Positions 16,877-24,579 of a stretch of DNA of 57,761 bases are shown here, piece by piece. The notes below the pieces were generated by a model. The model was not told the DNA's origin and made no database searches. It saw only the letters and a list, made by a program, of their open reading frames with translations. The translations under genes and the position numbers were made by a program. The DNA is from Asaia bogorensis. GTDB taxonomy: Bacteria > Pseudomonadota > Alphaproteobacteria > Acetobacterales > Acetobacteraceae. The stretch is taken from positions 1 to 57,761 of the forward strand of contig CAMBRC010000014.1 of the NCBI GenBank assembly GCA_945869965.1, given 5' to 3'. The stretch's first letter is position 1. Each line of letters starts with the position of its first letter.

Positions 16877-17623
16877 ATGACTCTATCCGGTAAGATCGCC
16901 CTGGTAACCGGCGCCGGCAAGAACATCGGCCGCGCCATCGCGCTGACCCTGGCGCGCGACGGCGCGGCGGTGGTGGTGAACGGGCGCAGCGACGCCACCG
17001 CGGTGGACGAAGTGGTGGCCACCATCCGCGCCGCCGGCGGCACCGCGATGGCGGCGATGGCTGATGTGGCTGACCGCGATCAGGCGCGCGCGCTGGCCGA
17101 GCGCGTGGCCCGCGAGTTGGGGGGGATCGACATCCTGGTCAGCAATGCCGGGCTGCGGCGGCAGACCGCGTATCTCGACATCTCGCTGGCCGAGTGGCGC
17201 GAGATCATGTCGGTGGCACTCGACGGAGCGTTCTTCCTGTCGCAGGCGGCGATCCCGCACATGATCGCGCGCGGCGGCGGGGCGATCATCGCCATGTCCG
17301 GCATGTCCAACCATGTCGGCACGCCGAACCGGGCGCATGTCTCGGCCAGCAAAGCGGCGCTAGAGGGGTTGATGCGCTCGCTGGCGGTCGAGTTCGGCGG
17401 CCAGAACATCCGCGCCAACTGCATCGCCCCCGGGGCGATCGACACGGTGCGCGGGGCCTCGGCCGGGGTGCTGCCGAATACGCTGACGTTGGAGGGCACA
17501 CCCTTGGGGCGGCGCGGCACGGTGGACGAGATCGCGGCGATGGTGCGACTGCTGGCCGGGCCGGAGGGGGCGTATATCACCGGACAGACGCTGCACGTGA
17601 ATGGCGGGGTGTATCTGACCTGA
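16877..17623 (+). CDS. SDR family oxidoreductase lacking the catalytic tyrosine
   Basis: This encodes 248 residues. The Rossmann start VTGAGKNIG (residues 10-18) and NAG (90-92) are intact, S141 is present and K159 is in VSASKAAL. The Tyr of the Y-x-x-x-K pair is Val155 here (RAHVSASK), so the usual proton donor is missing. It may bind cofactor without reducing ketones, or use another residue; I recall other SDRs with HVSASK in this position. A Shine-Dalgarno sequence GGAGG lies before the ATG. Confidence 0.88.
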   Translation: MTLSGKIALVTGAGKNIGRAIALTLARDGAAVVVNGRSDATAVDEVVATIRAAGGTAMAAMADVADRDQARALAERVARELGGIDILVSNAGLRRQTAYLDISLAEWREIMSVALDGAFFLSQAAIPHMIARGGGAIIAMSGMSNHVGTPNRAHVSASKAALEGLMRSLAVEFGGQNIRANCIAPGAIDTVRGASAGVLPNTLTLEGTPLGRRGTVDEIAAMVRLLAGPEGAYITGQTLHVNGGVYLT

Positions 17624-17720
17624 AAGCCTGGCCTGAAAGCTTGTGTTGCAGTCGTTGCGGGAGCGTGGCTTGCTTGATCAATGATCGGCAACGACCGATC
17701 GCATTTGGGAAGGAACGCCT

Positions 17721-17967
17721 ATGACGCAGCACCAAGACTGCGCCGGCACCGTCGCGCCGATGGCTGGTGTCCGCCCTGGGATCGGGTGCGGCCGCTCCGC
17801 CCACCACCATCACCACGCCACCGAGTGATTTCGGCCCGGGCGGGGCGCCGACCACCTGTTTCACAGACTCGGACGTGCTGACCATTGACACGTCATTCAA
17901 CGGGCTGCGCCAGCCTAACTCGTCAATCCAGCGGTTGTGGACCGGGGCGCAGTGGATGGAGGGCCGG
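17721..17967 (+). pseudogene. Truncated, frameshifted SMP-30/gluconolactonase-like gene
   Basis: An ATG at 17721 follows GGAAGGAACG but its frame stops at 17828. In the +1-shifted frame a Tat-like leader SRRWLVSALGSGAAAPP is followed by TDSDVLTIDTSF and QRLWTGAQWMEG, which match the N-terminal region of SMP-30/gluconolactonase/LRE-like proteins. The homology stops after about 70 residues, near 17967. The rest of the gene is missing and repeat copy 7 begins at 17999. This is my reading of the frames; a homology search would confirm it. The rest of 17624-18201 holds the repeat and a terminator. Confidence 0.6.
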
Positions 17968-17998
17968 CCTGAGACGAGCAGAGCAGGCAAGGAAGCTC

Positions 17999-18116
17999 GT
18001 TCTTTTTTGAAAAAAAGAACCAAAAAACTTCTATCCGTTCGCACCTCGCCTAACCCGGTCATGCCGAGCGCAAACGGACAAAAGTCTTTTTGCTTCTTTT
18101 TCTTCAGAAAAAGAAG
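17999..18116. repeat. Composite palindromic repeat (copy 7)
   Basis: The left palindrome is 17999-18020, then CAAAAAACTTCTATCCGTTCGC, then the core, GCAAACGGACAAAAGTCTTTTTG and the right palindrome ending at 18116. Here the inner pair is CCGTTCGC with GCAAACGG rather than CCATT with AATGG: a paired change compared with copies 3, 4 and 6. Confidence 0.9.
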
Positions 18117-18148
18117 ATGCTAACTTTCTTCCCTCTGCTTCGCTCACG

Positions 18149-18178
18149 AAAAAGGGGCCGTGCGGAAGCACGACCCCT
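18149..18178 (-). terminator. Rho-independent terminator of rplM-rpsI
   Basis: On the minus strand AGGGGTCGTGC-TTCC-GCACGGCCCCT forms an 11-bp stem (one G-U pair) with a 4-nt loop and runs into TTTTTC. It begins 24 bp after the rpsI stop codon. Confidence 0.88.
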
Positions 18179-18201
18179 GATTTCGTCCGAAGACCGCGAG
18201 A

Positions 18202-18693
18202 TCAGCGCTTGCTGAACTGGAAGCTCCGGCGGGCCTTGGCGCGGCCATACTTCTTGCGTTCCACCGCACGGCTGTCGCGGGTCAGGAAGCCGGCAATCTT
18301 GAGGATGCCGCGCAGTTCCGGCTCGTAATGGGTCAGCGCCCGGGTGATGCCGTGGCGCAGCGCGCCGGCCTGCCCGGACAAACCGCCGCCGTTCACCGTG
18401 CAGAACACGTCGAACTGGTTGTAGCGGTCGGCCACCAGGAAGGGCTGGGTGATCAGCATGCGCAGCACTGGGCGGGCGAAATACTGGCCAACCTTCTTGC
18501 CGTTCACGACGATCTCGCCCTTGCCGGGCTTGATCCACACGCGGGCGATGGCGTTCTTGCGCCGGCCCGTGGCGTAGCTGCGGCCAAGGGCGTCGCGCTT
18601 CGGCTCACGCTTCGGCGCGTCCGACAGCGTAACGGTTTGGGCGACCGCGAGGTCCTTGAGGTCGGCGAGGGTACGGGACTGGGTTTCGGACAT
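18202..18693 (-). CDS. rpsI: 30S ribosomal protein S9
   Basis: This encodes 163 residues, with an N-terminal extension of about 35 residues before the conserved core, as is common in alphaproteobacteria. The core contains [30 protein letters not shown] and the basic C-terminus ending [10 protein letters not shown]9 is a small-subunit protein whose C-terminal tail reaches the P-site tRNA. It starts 4 bp after the rplM stop, forming the usual rplM-rpsI operon. Confidence 0.97.
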   Translation of the reverse strand: MSETQSRTLADLKDLAVAQTVTLSDAPKREPKRDALGRSYATGRRKNAIARVWIKPGKGEIVVNGKKVGQYFARPVLRMLITQPFLVADRYNQFDVFCTVNGGGLSGQAGALRHGITRALTHYEPELRGILKIAGFLTRDSRAVERKKYGRAKARRSFQFSKR

Positions 18694-18697
18694 GCGC

Positions 18698-19165
18698 TCA
18701 GCCCCTCTTGTTTTTCGGATTCAGGGCGGCGACGTCCAGCGACTTCGGCTGCTGCCCGTCATGCGGGTGGGTGGCACCGGCATAGACATGCAGGTGCTTC
18801 ATCTGCTTGCGCTGCAGCGGACCGCGCGTGATCATGCGCTCCACCGCCTTTTCCAGCACGCGCTCGGGATGCGCACTGGCCAGGCGCTCGCCCTGGGTGC
18901 GGCCCTTGATCCCGCCGGCATAGCCGGTGTGGTAGTAGAACACCGATTGCGCGGCCTTGTTGCCGGTCAGCTTCACCTTGTCGGCGTTGATGACGACAAC
19001 GTTGTCGCCGCAATCGACGTGCGGGGTGAAGGTCGGCTTGTGCTTGCCGCGAAGACGGTTGGCGATGATGACCGCGAGACGGCCGAGCACCAGGCCCTCC
19101 GCGTCGATCAGCAGCCAATCTTTCTTGACCTCCGCGGGCTTAAGCGAAAGGGTGGTCTTGAGCAT
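18698..19165 (-). CDS. rplM: 50S ribosomal protein L13
   Basis: This encodes 155 residues, the usual length. Landmarks are [29 protein letters not shown] and [14 protein letters not shown]13 is an early-assembly large-subunit protein. It is the first gene of the rplM-rpsI operon, with its promoter in the 66-125 bp upstream, where a palindrome with an embedded -10-like hexamer lies at 19230-19251. Confidence 0.97.
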   Translation of the reverse strand: MLKTTLSLKPAEVKKDWLLIDAEGLVLGRLAVIIANRLRGKHKPTFTPHVDCGDNVVVINADKVKLTGNKAAQSVFYYHTGYAGGIKGRTQGERLASAHPERVLEKAVERMITRGPLQRKQMKHLHVYAGATHPHDGQQPKSLDVAALNPKNKRG

Positions 19166-19229
19166 GAGTGTCCCCTAGAACAGGCGGCGGCTTATGCCGT
19201 TTGTAGGCTGTTCCGTCAAGGGGTTGGAT

Positions 19230-19251
19230 ATGTGGTATAATAATACCACAT
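19230..19251. promoter_or_regulatory. Palindrome with -10-like hexamer between divergent rplM and an NAD-binding protein gene
   Basis: TGTGGTAT-AATA-ATACCACA is a perfect 8-bp inverted repeat with a 4-nt centre, extended by one A-T pair. TATAAT at 19236-19241 is a perfect -10 hexamer for the plus-strand gene at 19290, and the reverse strand has TATTAT for rplM. No strong -35 box is obvious. The layout suggests a regulator binding over a divergent promoter pair. Confidence 0.5.
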
Positions 19252-19289
19252 GATTGTCCGCCCTGCCCCGCACTCCCTATAGTCGCATC

Positions 19290-20159
19290 ATGAAGCGGGT
19301 TCACGTCATCGCCGCCACCGGCCGATCGGGCCAAGCCTTGTGCCGGGCGCTGACGGCGTGCGGTGTCGACGTAGTGCCCGTGGTGCGCAACGTCGAAAAA
19401 TTCGGCACCACCGCCCTGCCCTTCGCGGCACGCCAGGCCGATCTGGGCGATACCGCCGCACTGACCAAGGCGCTGGCGGATGCAACACATATTGCCAACA
19501 CCGCCCATGCGCGCCACGCCGCCGCCATCCTGGCCGCTGCCCCGCGCACCGCCCGCGTGGTCCTGATGGGCAGCACGCGGCGCTTCACCAAATGGCCCGA
19601 CGCGCACGGCCGCGGCGTGATCGCCGGCGAGACCGCCCTGCGCGCCTGGGGCGGCGACGGCGTGATCCTGCACCCCACCATGATCTATGGCGCCGAAGGT
19701 GAGAACAATGTGCGCCGGCTCGCCGCCCTGGCGCGCCGCCTGCCGGTGCTGCCGCTCCCCGCCGGCGGCCGCTGCCTGGTGCAGCCAATCCACCAGGACG
19801 ATGTCACCGCCTGTCTGGTGGCGGCCCTGGCGCGCCCCTGGGGCACACCACAAGCGGTGGTGGTCGCCGGACCTGCGCCCCTGACCTATGCCGATTTCAT
19901 CCGCGCCATCGCCCACGCCGCCGGGCTGCGCACGCCGCGCGTCCTGCCGCTGCCCGCTTGGCTGCTGATGGCACTGAGCCCGCTCACCGCCCTGCCCGGC
20001 CTGCCGCGCATCCATGCCGATGAGATCCGCCGGCTGCTTGAAGACAAGGCGTTCGCCATCGACGACATGCGCGCGCTGCTTGGCGTGATCCCACGGCCGC
20101 TGGCGGTCGGGCTGGCGCAGACGTTAGGCGGGCCAGGGGCTTTGCCCCCTCAACCATGA
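19290..20159 (+). CDS. NAD(P)-binding (atypical SDR/NmrA-like) protein
   Basis: This encodes 289 residues from the ATG at 19290; a TTG at 19254 would add 12 residues. The N-terminal motif HVIAATGRSGQALCRAL is a Rossmann fingerprint of the atypical SDR/NmrA group. Later there is HPTMIYG, a conserved YxG-like segment in epimerase-type members. It resembles NAD-dependent epimerase/dehydratase proteins related to complex I assembly or redox sensing. Substrate unknown. The last codons run into a family-2 GC-rich repeat (GGGGCTTTGCCCC). Confidence 0.83.
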   Translation: MKRVHVIAATGRSGQALCRALTACGVDVVPVVRNVEKFGTTALPFAARQADLGDTAALTKALADATHIANTAHARHAAAILAAAPRTARVVLMGSTRRFTKWPDAHGRGVIAGETALRAWGGDGVILHPTMIYGAEGENNVRRLAALARRLPVLPLPAGGRCLVQPIHQDDVTACLVAALARPWGTPQAVVVAGPAPLTYADFIRAIAHAAGLRTPRVLPLPAWLLMALSPLTALPGLPRIHADEIRRLLEDKAFAIDDMRALLGVIPRPLAVGLAQTLGGPGALPPQP

Positions 20160-20172
20160 AGCGCCTTCGTTA
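20143..20172. repeat. GC-rich intergenic repeat (family 2, partial copy b)
   Basis: GGGGCTTTGCCCC is followed by CAACCATGAAGCGCCTTCG, which matches CATCCATGAAGCGCCTTCG in copy a near 6072-6090. This copy overlaps the 3' end of the NAD-binding protein gene and the gap before the MBL gene. Confidence 0.6.
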
Positions 20173-21045
20173 CGCTTCCGGCCGCCAGACGCTGGGAACG
20201 AAGGCGTAGCCGGTGCCGGCTTTGACGACGTGGCCGAAGGTAGGGAAATCCAGGTGCATCCCCGCGACCAGCAGCTTATCGGTGGCGGCCATATCCAGCG
20301 CGCGGCGGCGTGACGTGCGGGCTTCGTCGCTGTCGGTATCGAAGGCCAGGCCGGCTTCGGGCAAGGCAAACTGGATGCCGGGCAAGTGGACGACGTCGCC
20401 CCAGATCAACAGCGTGTCGGCACCGGAGGCGAGCAGCCAGCCGGAGTGACCGGGCGTGTGGCCCGGCAGGTGATGGCAGGTCACGCCAGCGATCCCCTCC
20501 TGGCCGTGGCTGACGGTCCGGGTGCGCGCGGCATAGGGACGCAGCGCCCCCTGGGCCGTGGCAAAGGCGCCCTTGGCGGCATCGGGGGCAGCGGCGGCGC
20601 GAGCATCGTCGAGCCAGAACGCGGTTTCCAGGCCGTTGACGACAATCTCGGCGTTCGGGAAATACGCAGCACCATGGGCATCGACGAGGCCGCTGACGTG
20701 GTCGACATGGGCGTGGGTGACCAAGATGGTGGCGATGTCCGCCGGCTGGAGGCCAAGTGTGGCCAGCCGATCACGGCTTTTGCCCATGTTCGGGCCAAAC
20801 GCGGTGCCACAGCCGGCGTCGACCAGCACTTTCTTGCCCGCGATATCGAGCAGGAAGGACGAGATGGTGATGCGCGGCGGCATCGCGCGAAAAGCACCGG
20901 CTTCGGCCGCCGCGGCAGCATCCTCGCTGACACCGTTGAGAAGTGCGGTCGAGGCCTCGAACTGGCCATCATTCAGCGCGGTGACGGTGATGTCGCCAAC
21001 GCGGATGCTATGCACCCCCAGGTTCTGAGTAGGGGGATTTTGCAT
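20170..21045 (-). CDS. MBL-fold metallo-hydrolase
   Basis: This encodes 291 residues from the ATG at 21045, chosen because a GGGGG stretch lies upstream and a longer frame lacks homology. Metal motif THAHVDH is the HxHxDH signature, and later HLPGHTPGHSG and GDVVHLPGIQF carry further ligands. The pattern resembles quorum-quenching lactonase-like and related hydrolases. It is the last gene after the livM permease gene, 17 bp from it, so it may belong to the transporter operon. Confidence 0.87.
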   Translation of the reverse strand: MQNPPTQNLGVHSIRVGDITVTALNDGQFEASTALLNGVSEDAAAAAEAGAFRAMPPRITISSFLLDIAGKKVLVDAGCGTAFGPNMGKSRDRLATLGLQPADIATILVTHAHVDHVSGLVDAHGAAYFPNAEIVVNGLETAFWLDDARAAAAPDAAKGAFATAQGALRPYAARTRTVSHGQEGIAGVTCHHLPGHTPGHSGWLLASGADTLLIWGDVVHLPGIQFALPEAGLAFDTDSDEARTSRRRALDMAATDKLLVAGMHLDFPTFGHVVKAGTGYAFVPSVWRPEA

Positions 21046-21062
21046 GGTTGAACCCCCGATGC

Positions 21063-22037
21063 TCAAGCGGCGGTTTTCGCGGGAGTGCTTCGGAACGCAC
21101 CCATGATGCTGCCCAAAATCCCCTTCGGCAGAAAGATGATGAACACCACCAGCAACAACCCGTAGATCAGATTGTCCCACCCCACAGCCGAGGTGCCGAA
21201 ACCAATCCGCAGCCCCTCGCCAAGCAGAATGGTGATGACCGCGCCGACAGTCGGACCAAGGGCGACGTAGAGCCCGCCGACAACCACCGCAAAGACCATC
21301 TGTAGCGAGACCGAAATGCCGCTGACCGTATCGGGCGACACGAACATCTGGTACTGGCAGTACAGCGCCCCGGCCATCGCCGTCATCATCGCCGACAGCA
21401 CGGTGATCTTGAGTTTCTCCAGCGTCACATTGACGCCCGCCGCCGCTGCCGCATCCTCGTCTTCCGAAATCGCCTCCAACGCATAGCGCAACATACTGCG
21501 ATCAACGGCGTACCAGATCGCCAGCCCCGCCGCCCAGACGATCAGCGCGATCATGTACCAAGTGTGCTTGTCGGTGAACTGGAAGGCCAGCCAGGAAGAG
21601 CCGCCCGGCACGCGGTTCGGCGTGTACCCCAGCGAGCCCCCCGTCAGGTCGCGCGTGGCGGTGATGACCTGGAGCACGATGCCGGACAGCGCCAAGGTGA
21701 CCAGCGCGAAATAATGCCCGGTGATGCGAAAGCGGAAGCACGGCCACGCCACCACCAAGGCGAGAATGGCGGCACACACCAGGCCGAGCGGAATGCCGAG
21801 CCAAGGCGACAGCCCCCAATGGTTCCAGGCAAGTGCCGTGGCATAGGCGCCCACCCCCATGAACCCGCCATGGCCAAGCGAAACCAGCCCGAACCGGCCC
21901 ATCATGCTCCAGGACGTATAGGCGAACGACCAGATCAGGATGGTGATGATGATGTGCATCGGATACGGCGCGCCGTAAACAAACGGCATCCCCACCAGGA
22001 GAACCCCGGCGATGACCCAGAGCAGCGAGCGGTTCAT
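21063..22037 (-). CDS. Branched-chain amino acid-type ABC transporter permease (LivM family)
   Basis: This encodes 324 residues with about nine membrane helices. Conserved segments are LVSLGHGGFMGVGAYATAL and GSLGYTPNRVPGG. It forms half of the membrane channel for a Liv-type (hydrophobic amino acid or organic acid) importer. ATG at 22037 forms an ATGA overlap with the livH stop. A longer frame upstream is not supported. It lies in the order binding protein, LivG, LivF, LivH, LivM. Confidence 0.93.
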   Translation of the reverse strand: MNRSLLWVIAGVLLVGMPFVYGAPYPMHIIITILIWSFAYTSWSMMGRFGLVSLGHGGFMGVGAYATALAWNHWGLSPWLGIPLGLVCAAILALVVAWPCFRFRITGHYFALVTLALSGIVLQVITATRDLTGGSLGYTPNRVPGGSSWLAFQFTDKHTWYMIALIVWAAGLAIWYAVDRSMLRYALEAISEDEDAAAAAGVNVTLEKLKITVLSAMMTAMAGALYCQYQMFVSPDTVSGISVSLQMVFAVVVGGLYVALGPTVGAVITILLGEGLRIGFGTSAVGWDNLIYGLLLVVFIIFLPKGILGSIMGAFRSTPAKTAA

Positions 22038-22903
22038 GAGCGCCTCGCCAGCAGCCCCTCGGGCCGTATGAACATCATGCCGATGAAGAACACGAAGGCG
22101 AACACATACCCCCACTCAAGGTCGAGATAGAGCCCGCCCACCGAGATGATCTCGGCAAAGATGAACGCGGCGATGAAGCCGCCGATCATGTTGCCCAACC
22201 CGCCCATCACGCAGATCATGAAGGTGATCGGCCCGAACGACAGCCCGACATAGGGATGCACGTCGTACTGCAACACCAGCAGGCAAGCCGCCAACCCGGC
22301 CAGCGCGCCCCCCACCGCCGAGGTGATGACATAGATCCGCCGGGTATCCACCCCCATCAGCGCCATGATCTCACGATCCTGCGAAATCGCCCGGATCGCC
22401 GTGCCGACATAAGTGCGGGTGAGAAAGAGATACAGCGCCACCATGCCGCTCAGCGCCGCGCCAAAGGCGAGCAGCCGGGCATAGCTGATGAACACCTCGG
22501 CCACCTCCAACGTCGGCAGCCGGATGCCCAGGTTGCGGAAGTCGATGCCGAACACCACCGTGGCCAGGCTCTGCAGGAAGAACAACACGCCGCCGGTCGC
22601 CAACAACTGGTTGATCGGTGCCGCCCCCAGCAGCGGGGCGATCACCAGCAGATGCAGCAGGATCCCCATGACTCCGATCGCGATGATCGTCGCCGGCACC
22701 GCGAACCAGAGCGGGATGCCGAACACGCTGACGAAGTAATACATCGCATACATGCCGAACATCACCAGCTCGGCGTAACAGATCCAGGCCACGTCGATCA
22801 CGCCGAAGATCAGGTTCAACCCAAGCGCCAACAGCGCCAGCACGCCGCCGAGCAACAGGCCGTTGATCAGCGCCTCGACCAGGTAGATGTCTAGGAAGCC
22901 CAT
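22034..22903 (-). CDS. Branched-chain amino acid-type ABC transporter permease (LivH family)
   Basis: This encodes 289 residues with eight or so membrane helices. Landmarks are EALINGLLLGGVLALLALGL near the N-terminus and VMGGLGNMIGGFIAAF near the C-terminus. It is the second channel subunit and pairs with the LivM homologue, with which it overlaps by 4 bp. The ATG at 22903 is preferred; a longer frame reads through repeat copy 8 and is an artefact of that repeat. Confidence 0.93.
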   Translation of the reverse strand: MGFLDIYLVEALINGLLLGGVLALLALGLNLIFGVIDVAWICYAELVMFGMYAMYYFVSVFGIPLWFAVPATIIAIGVMGILLHLLVIAPLLGAAPINQLLATGGVLFFLQSLATVVFGIDFRNLGIRLPTLEVAEVFISYARLLAFGAALSGMVALYLFLTRTYVGTAIRAISQDREIMALMGVDTRRIYVITSAVGGALAGLAACLLVLQYDVHPYVGLSFGPITFMICVMGGLGNMIGGFIAAFIFAEIISVGGLYLDLEWGYVFAFVFFIGMMFIRPEGLLARRS

Positions 22904-22939
22904 GCGGGTGCTCCAAAGCCAAGGAAGGAGAAAGAAAGT

Positions 22940-23055
22940 CTTCTTTTTGTGAACAAAAAGAAGCAAAAAAACTTTATCCGTTTGCCCGAGGCAAAACGGT
23001 CGGCACTGCGCAAATGGATGAAGTTTTTTTGCTTCTTTTTGTTCACAAAAAGAAG
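22940..23055. repeat. Composite palindromic repeat (copy 8) inside the liv operon
   Basis: The left palindrome is 22940-22963, then CAAAAAAACTTTATCCGTTTGC, then the core, GCAAATGGATGAAGTTTTTTTG and the right palindrome to 23055. CCGTTTGC pairs with GCAAATGG imperfectly. It lies between the livF stop (23069) and the livH start (22903), inside what is otherwise one operon. Confidence 0.92.
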
Positions 23056-23068
23056 ACCTACCCCTTGC

Positions 23069-23773
23069 CTAGACTCCAAGATACGCCTCGCGGATCGTAT
23101 CGCTGGCCATCAGCTCGGCCGACGTCCCGCTCATCCGGATGCTTCCGGCCTCAAGCAGATACGCCCGGTCCACCACCTTCAGCACCTGCTGCACGTTCTG
23201 CTCGACGATCAGCACCGTCAGCCCGTTCTCGCGAATGCGCCGCACCAGCTCGAACACCTGCTGCACGATCACCGGTGCCAGGCCCGCCGAGGGCTCGTCC
23301 ATCAACAGGATCTTCGGATCGGACATCAGCGCCCGGCCGATCGCACACATCTGTTGCTCACCGCCCGACATAGTGCCGGCAAGCTGGTTACGGCGTTCCT
23401 TCATGCGCGGGAACAGCGAGTAGACGAACTCCAGCCGCTGGGCGAATTTCGGCCGCGCCGCGGGCATGAACGCCCCCATGCGCAGATTGTCCTCCACCGT
23501 CATGCGCGGAAAAAGCCGCCGATGCTCCGGCACATGGGCAATGCCCAGCTCCACGATCCGGTGCGACGCAACGCCTGCGAGGTCCTCGCCGTTCCACAGC
23601 ACCTGCCCGGCGCGCGGCCGGATCAGGCCGGAGATCACCCGCATCAGCGTGGTCTTGCCAGCCCCGTTCGGGCCAATGACCCCCACGGCCTCGCCCAGTC
23701 GCACTTCCAGCGAAGCACCAAACAGCGCCTGGAAGGTGCCATAGCCGGTATCGACCGATTTCAGTTCAAGCAT
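23069..23773 (-). CDS. Branched-chain amino acid-type ABC transporter ATP-binding protein (LivF family)
   Basis: This encodes 234 residues. Walker A is GPNGAGKTT, the signature is SGGEQQM and Walker B is ILLMDEPSAGLAP. The C-terminus EAYLGV is typical of LivF. It hydrolyses ATP at the cytoplasmic face to drive import through the LivH-LivM homologues. ATG at 23773 is chosen; no strong Shine-Dalgarno sequence is present. It follows the LivG gene by 28 bp and is followed by repeat copy 8. Confidence 0.94.
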   Translation of the reverse strand: MLELKSVDTGYGTFQALFGASLEVRLGEAVGVIGPNGAGKTTLMRVISGLIRPRAGQVLWNGEDLAGVASHRIVELGIAHVPEHRRLFPRMTVEDNLRMGAFMPAARPKFAQRLEFVYSLFPRMKERRNQLAGTMSGGEQQMCAIGRALMSDPKILLMDEPSAGLAPVIVQQVFELVRRIRENGLTVLIVEQNVQQVLKVVDRAYLLEAGSIRMSGTSAELMASDTIREAYLGV

Positions 23774-23801
23774 GAGAAGGATCCCGGCGCGTCGTGAAGC
23801 A

Positions 23802-24569
23802 TCATGCGCGCGCGGCCGAGGCCACCGCGTGAACAGCATCGGCATCGGAGCCCAGATAGACCTCGATCACCTTGGGGTCGCGCACCACCTCGGCCGGCAG
23901 GCCCTCGGCGATCTTCTCGCCGTGGTCCAGCACCATCACCCGGTCCACCACCCGCATCAACACACCCATGATGTGTTCCACCCAGATGATGGTAATGCCC
24001 AACTCAGCGCGTATCCGGCGCAGCATATCGGCTGCCTGGTCCATCTCACCCTCGTCCAGCCCGCCCAGGCTTTCGTCCGCCAGCAGCAACTTCGGCTTGG
24101 TGGCGATCGCCTTGGCCAGCTCCAGCTTCTTCAGCCCCGCCGCCCCCAGCCCATCCACCCGCGTGTGGGGGTCGCTGGGCAAGCCGACCATGAACAGCGC
24201 CTCGCGGGCCGAGGTTTCCGCAGCGGCACGCGAATGCCCGCCCTGCCCGCCGCCCTGGCCATAGAACCCGGCGAGCACGACGTTCTCCAGGATCGACAGC
24301 CGCCGGAACGGCCGCGGGATCTGGAAGGTCCGCCCCACCCCGGAATTGATGATCGCATGCGGCGCGCTGCCGCCGATCTCCCGCCCCTGGAACCGGATCG
24401 ACCCGCCATTGGGCGCCAGCGTGCCCGACAGCATGTTGAAGATCGTGCTCTTGCCCGAGCCGTTCGGGCCGATGAGGCCGAGAATCTCGCCCTCATCGAC
24501 TTTGAACGACACGTTGTTCACGGCGGTGAATCCGCCGAACCGCTTGGTCAGCCCAGCAACCTCGAGCAT
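23802..24569 (-). CDS. Branched-chain amino acid-type ABC transporter ATP-binding protein (LivG family)
   Basis: This encodes 255 residues. Walker A is GPNGSGKST, followed by VGRTFQIPRPFRRLSILENV, a hallmark of LivG. The classical LSGGQ signature is absent; GLGAAGLKKLELAKA occupies the corresponding helix, with LLLADESLGGLD as Walker B. The missing glycine pair suggests that LivF provides the competent signature site, as in many asymmetric pairs. It starts 10 bp after the binding-protein stop. Confidence 0.92.
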   Translation of the reverse strand: MLEVAGLTKRFGGFTAVNNVSFKVDEGEILGLIGPNGSGKSTIFNMLSGTLAPNGGSIRFQGREIGGSAPHAIINSGVGRTFQIPRPFRRLSILENVVLAGFYGQGGGQGGHSRAAAETSAREALFMVGLPSDPHTRVDGLGAAGLKKLELAKAIATKPKLLLADESLGGLDEGEMDQAADMLRRIRAELGITIIWVEHIMGVLMRVVDRVMVLDHGEKIAEGLPAEVVRDPKVIEVYLGSDADAVHAVASAARA

Positions 24570-24579
24570 GAACCGGCGA

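Noticed and set aside
17721-17828. 35-codon ORF containing five consecutive histidines, with a good Shine-Dalgarno sequence
   Set aside because: The shifted frame carries a clear Tat-like and SMP-30-like sequence, so this reading is more likely the result of a frameshift in a pseudogene.
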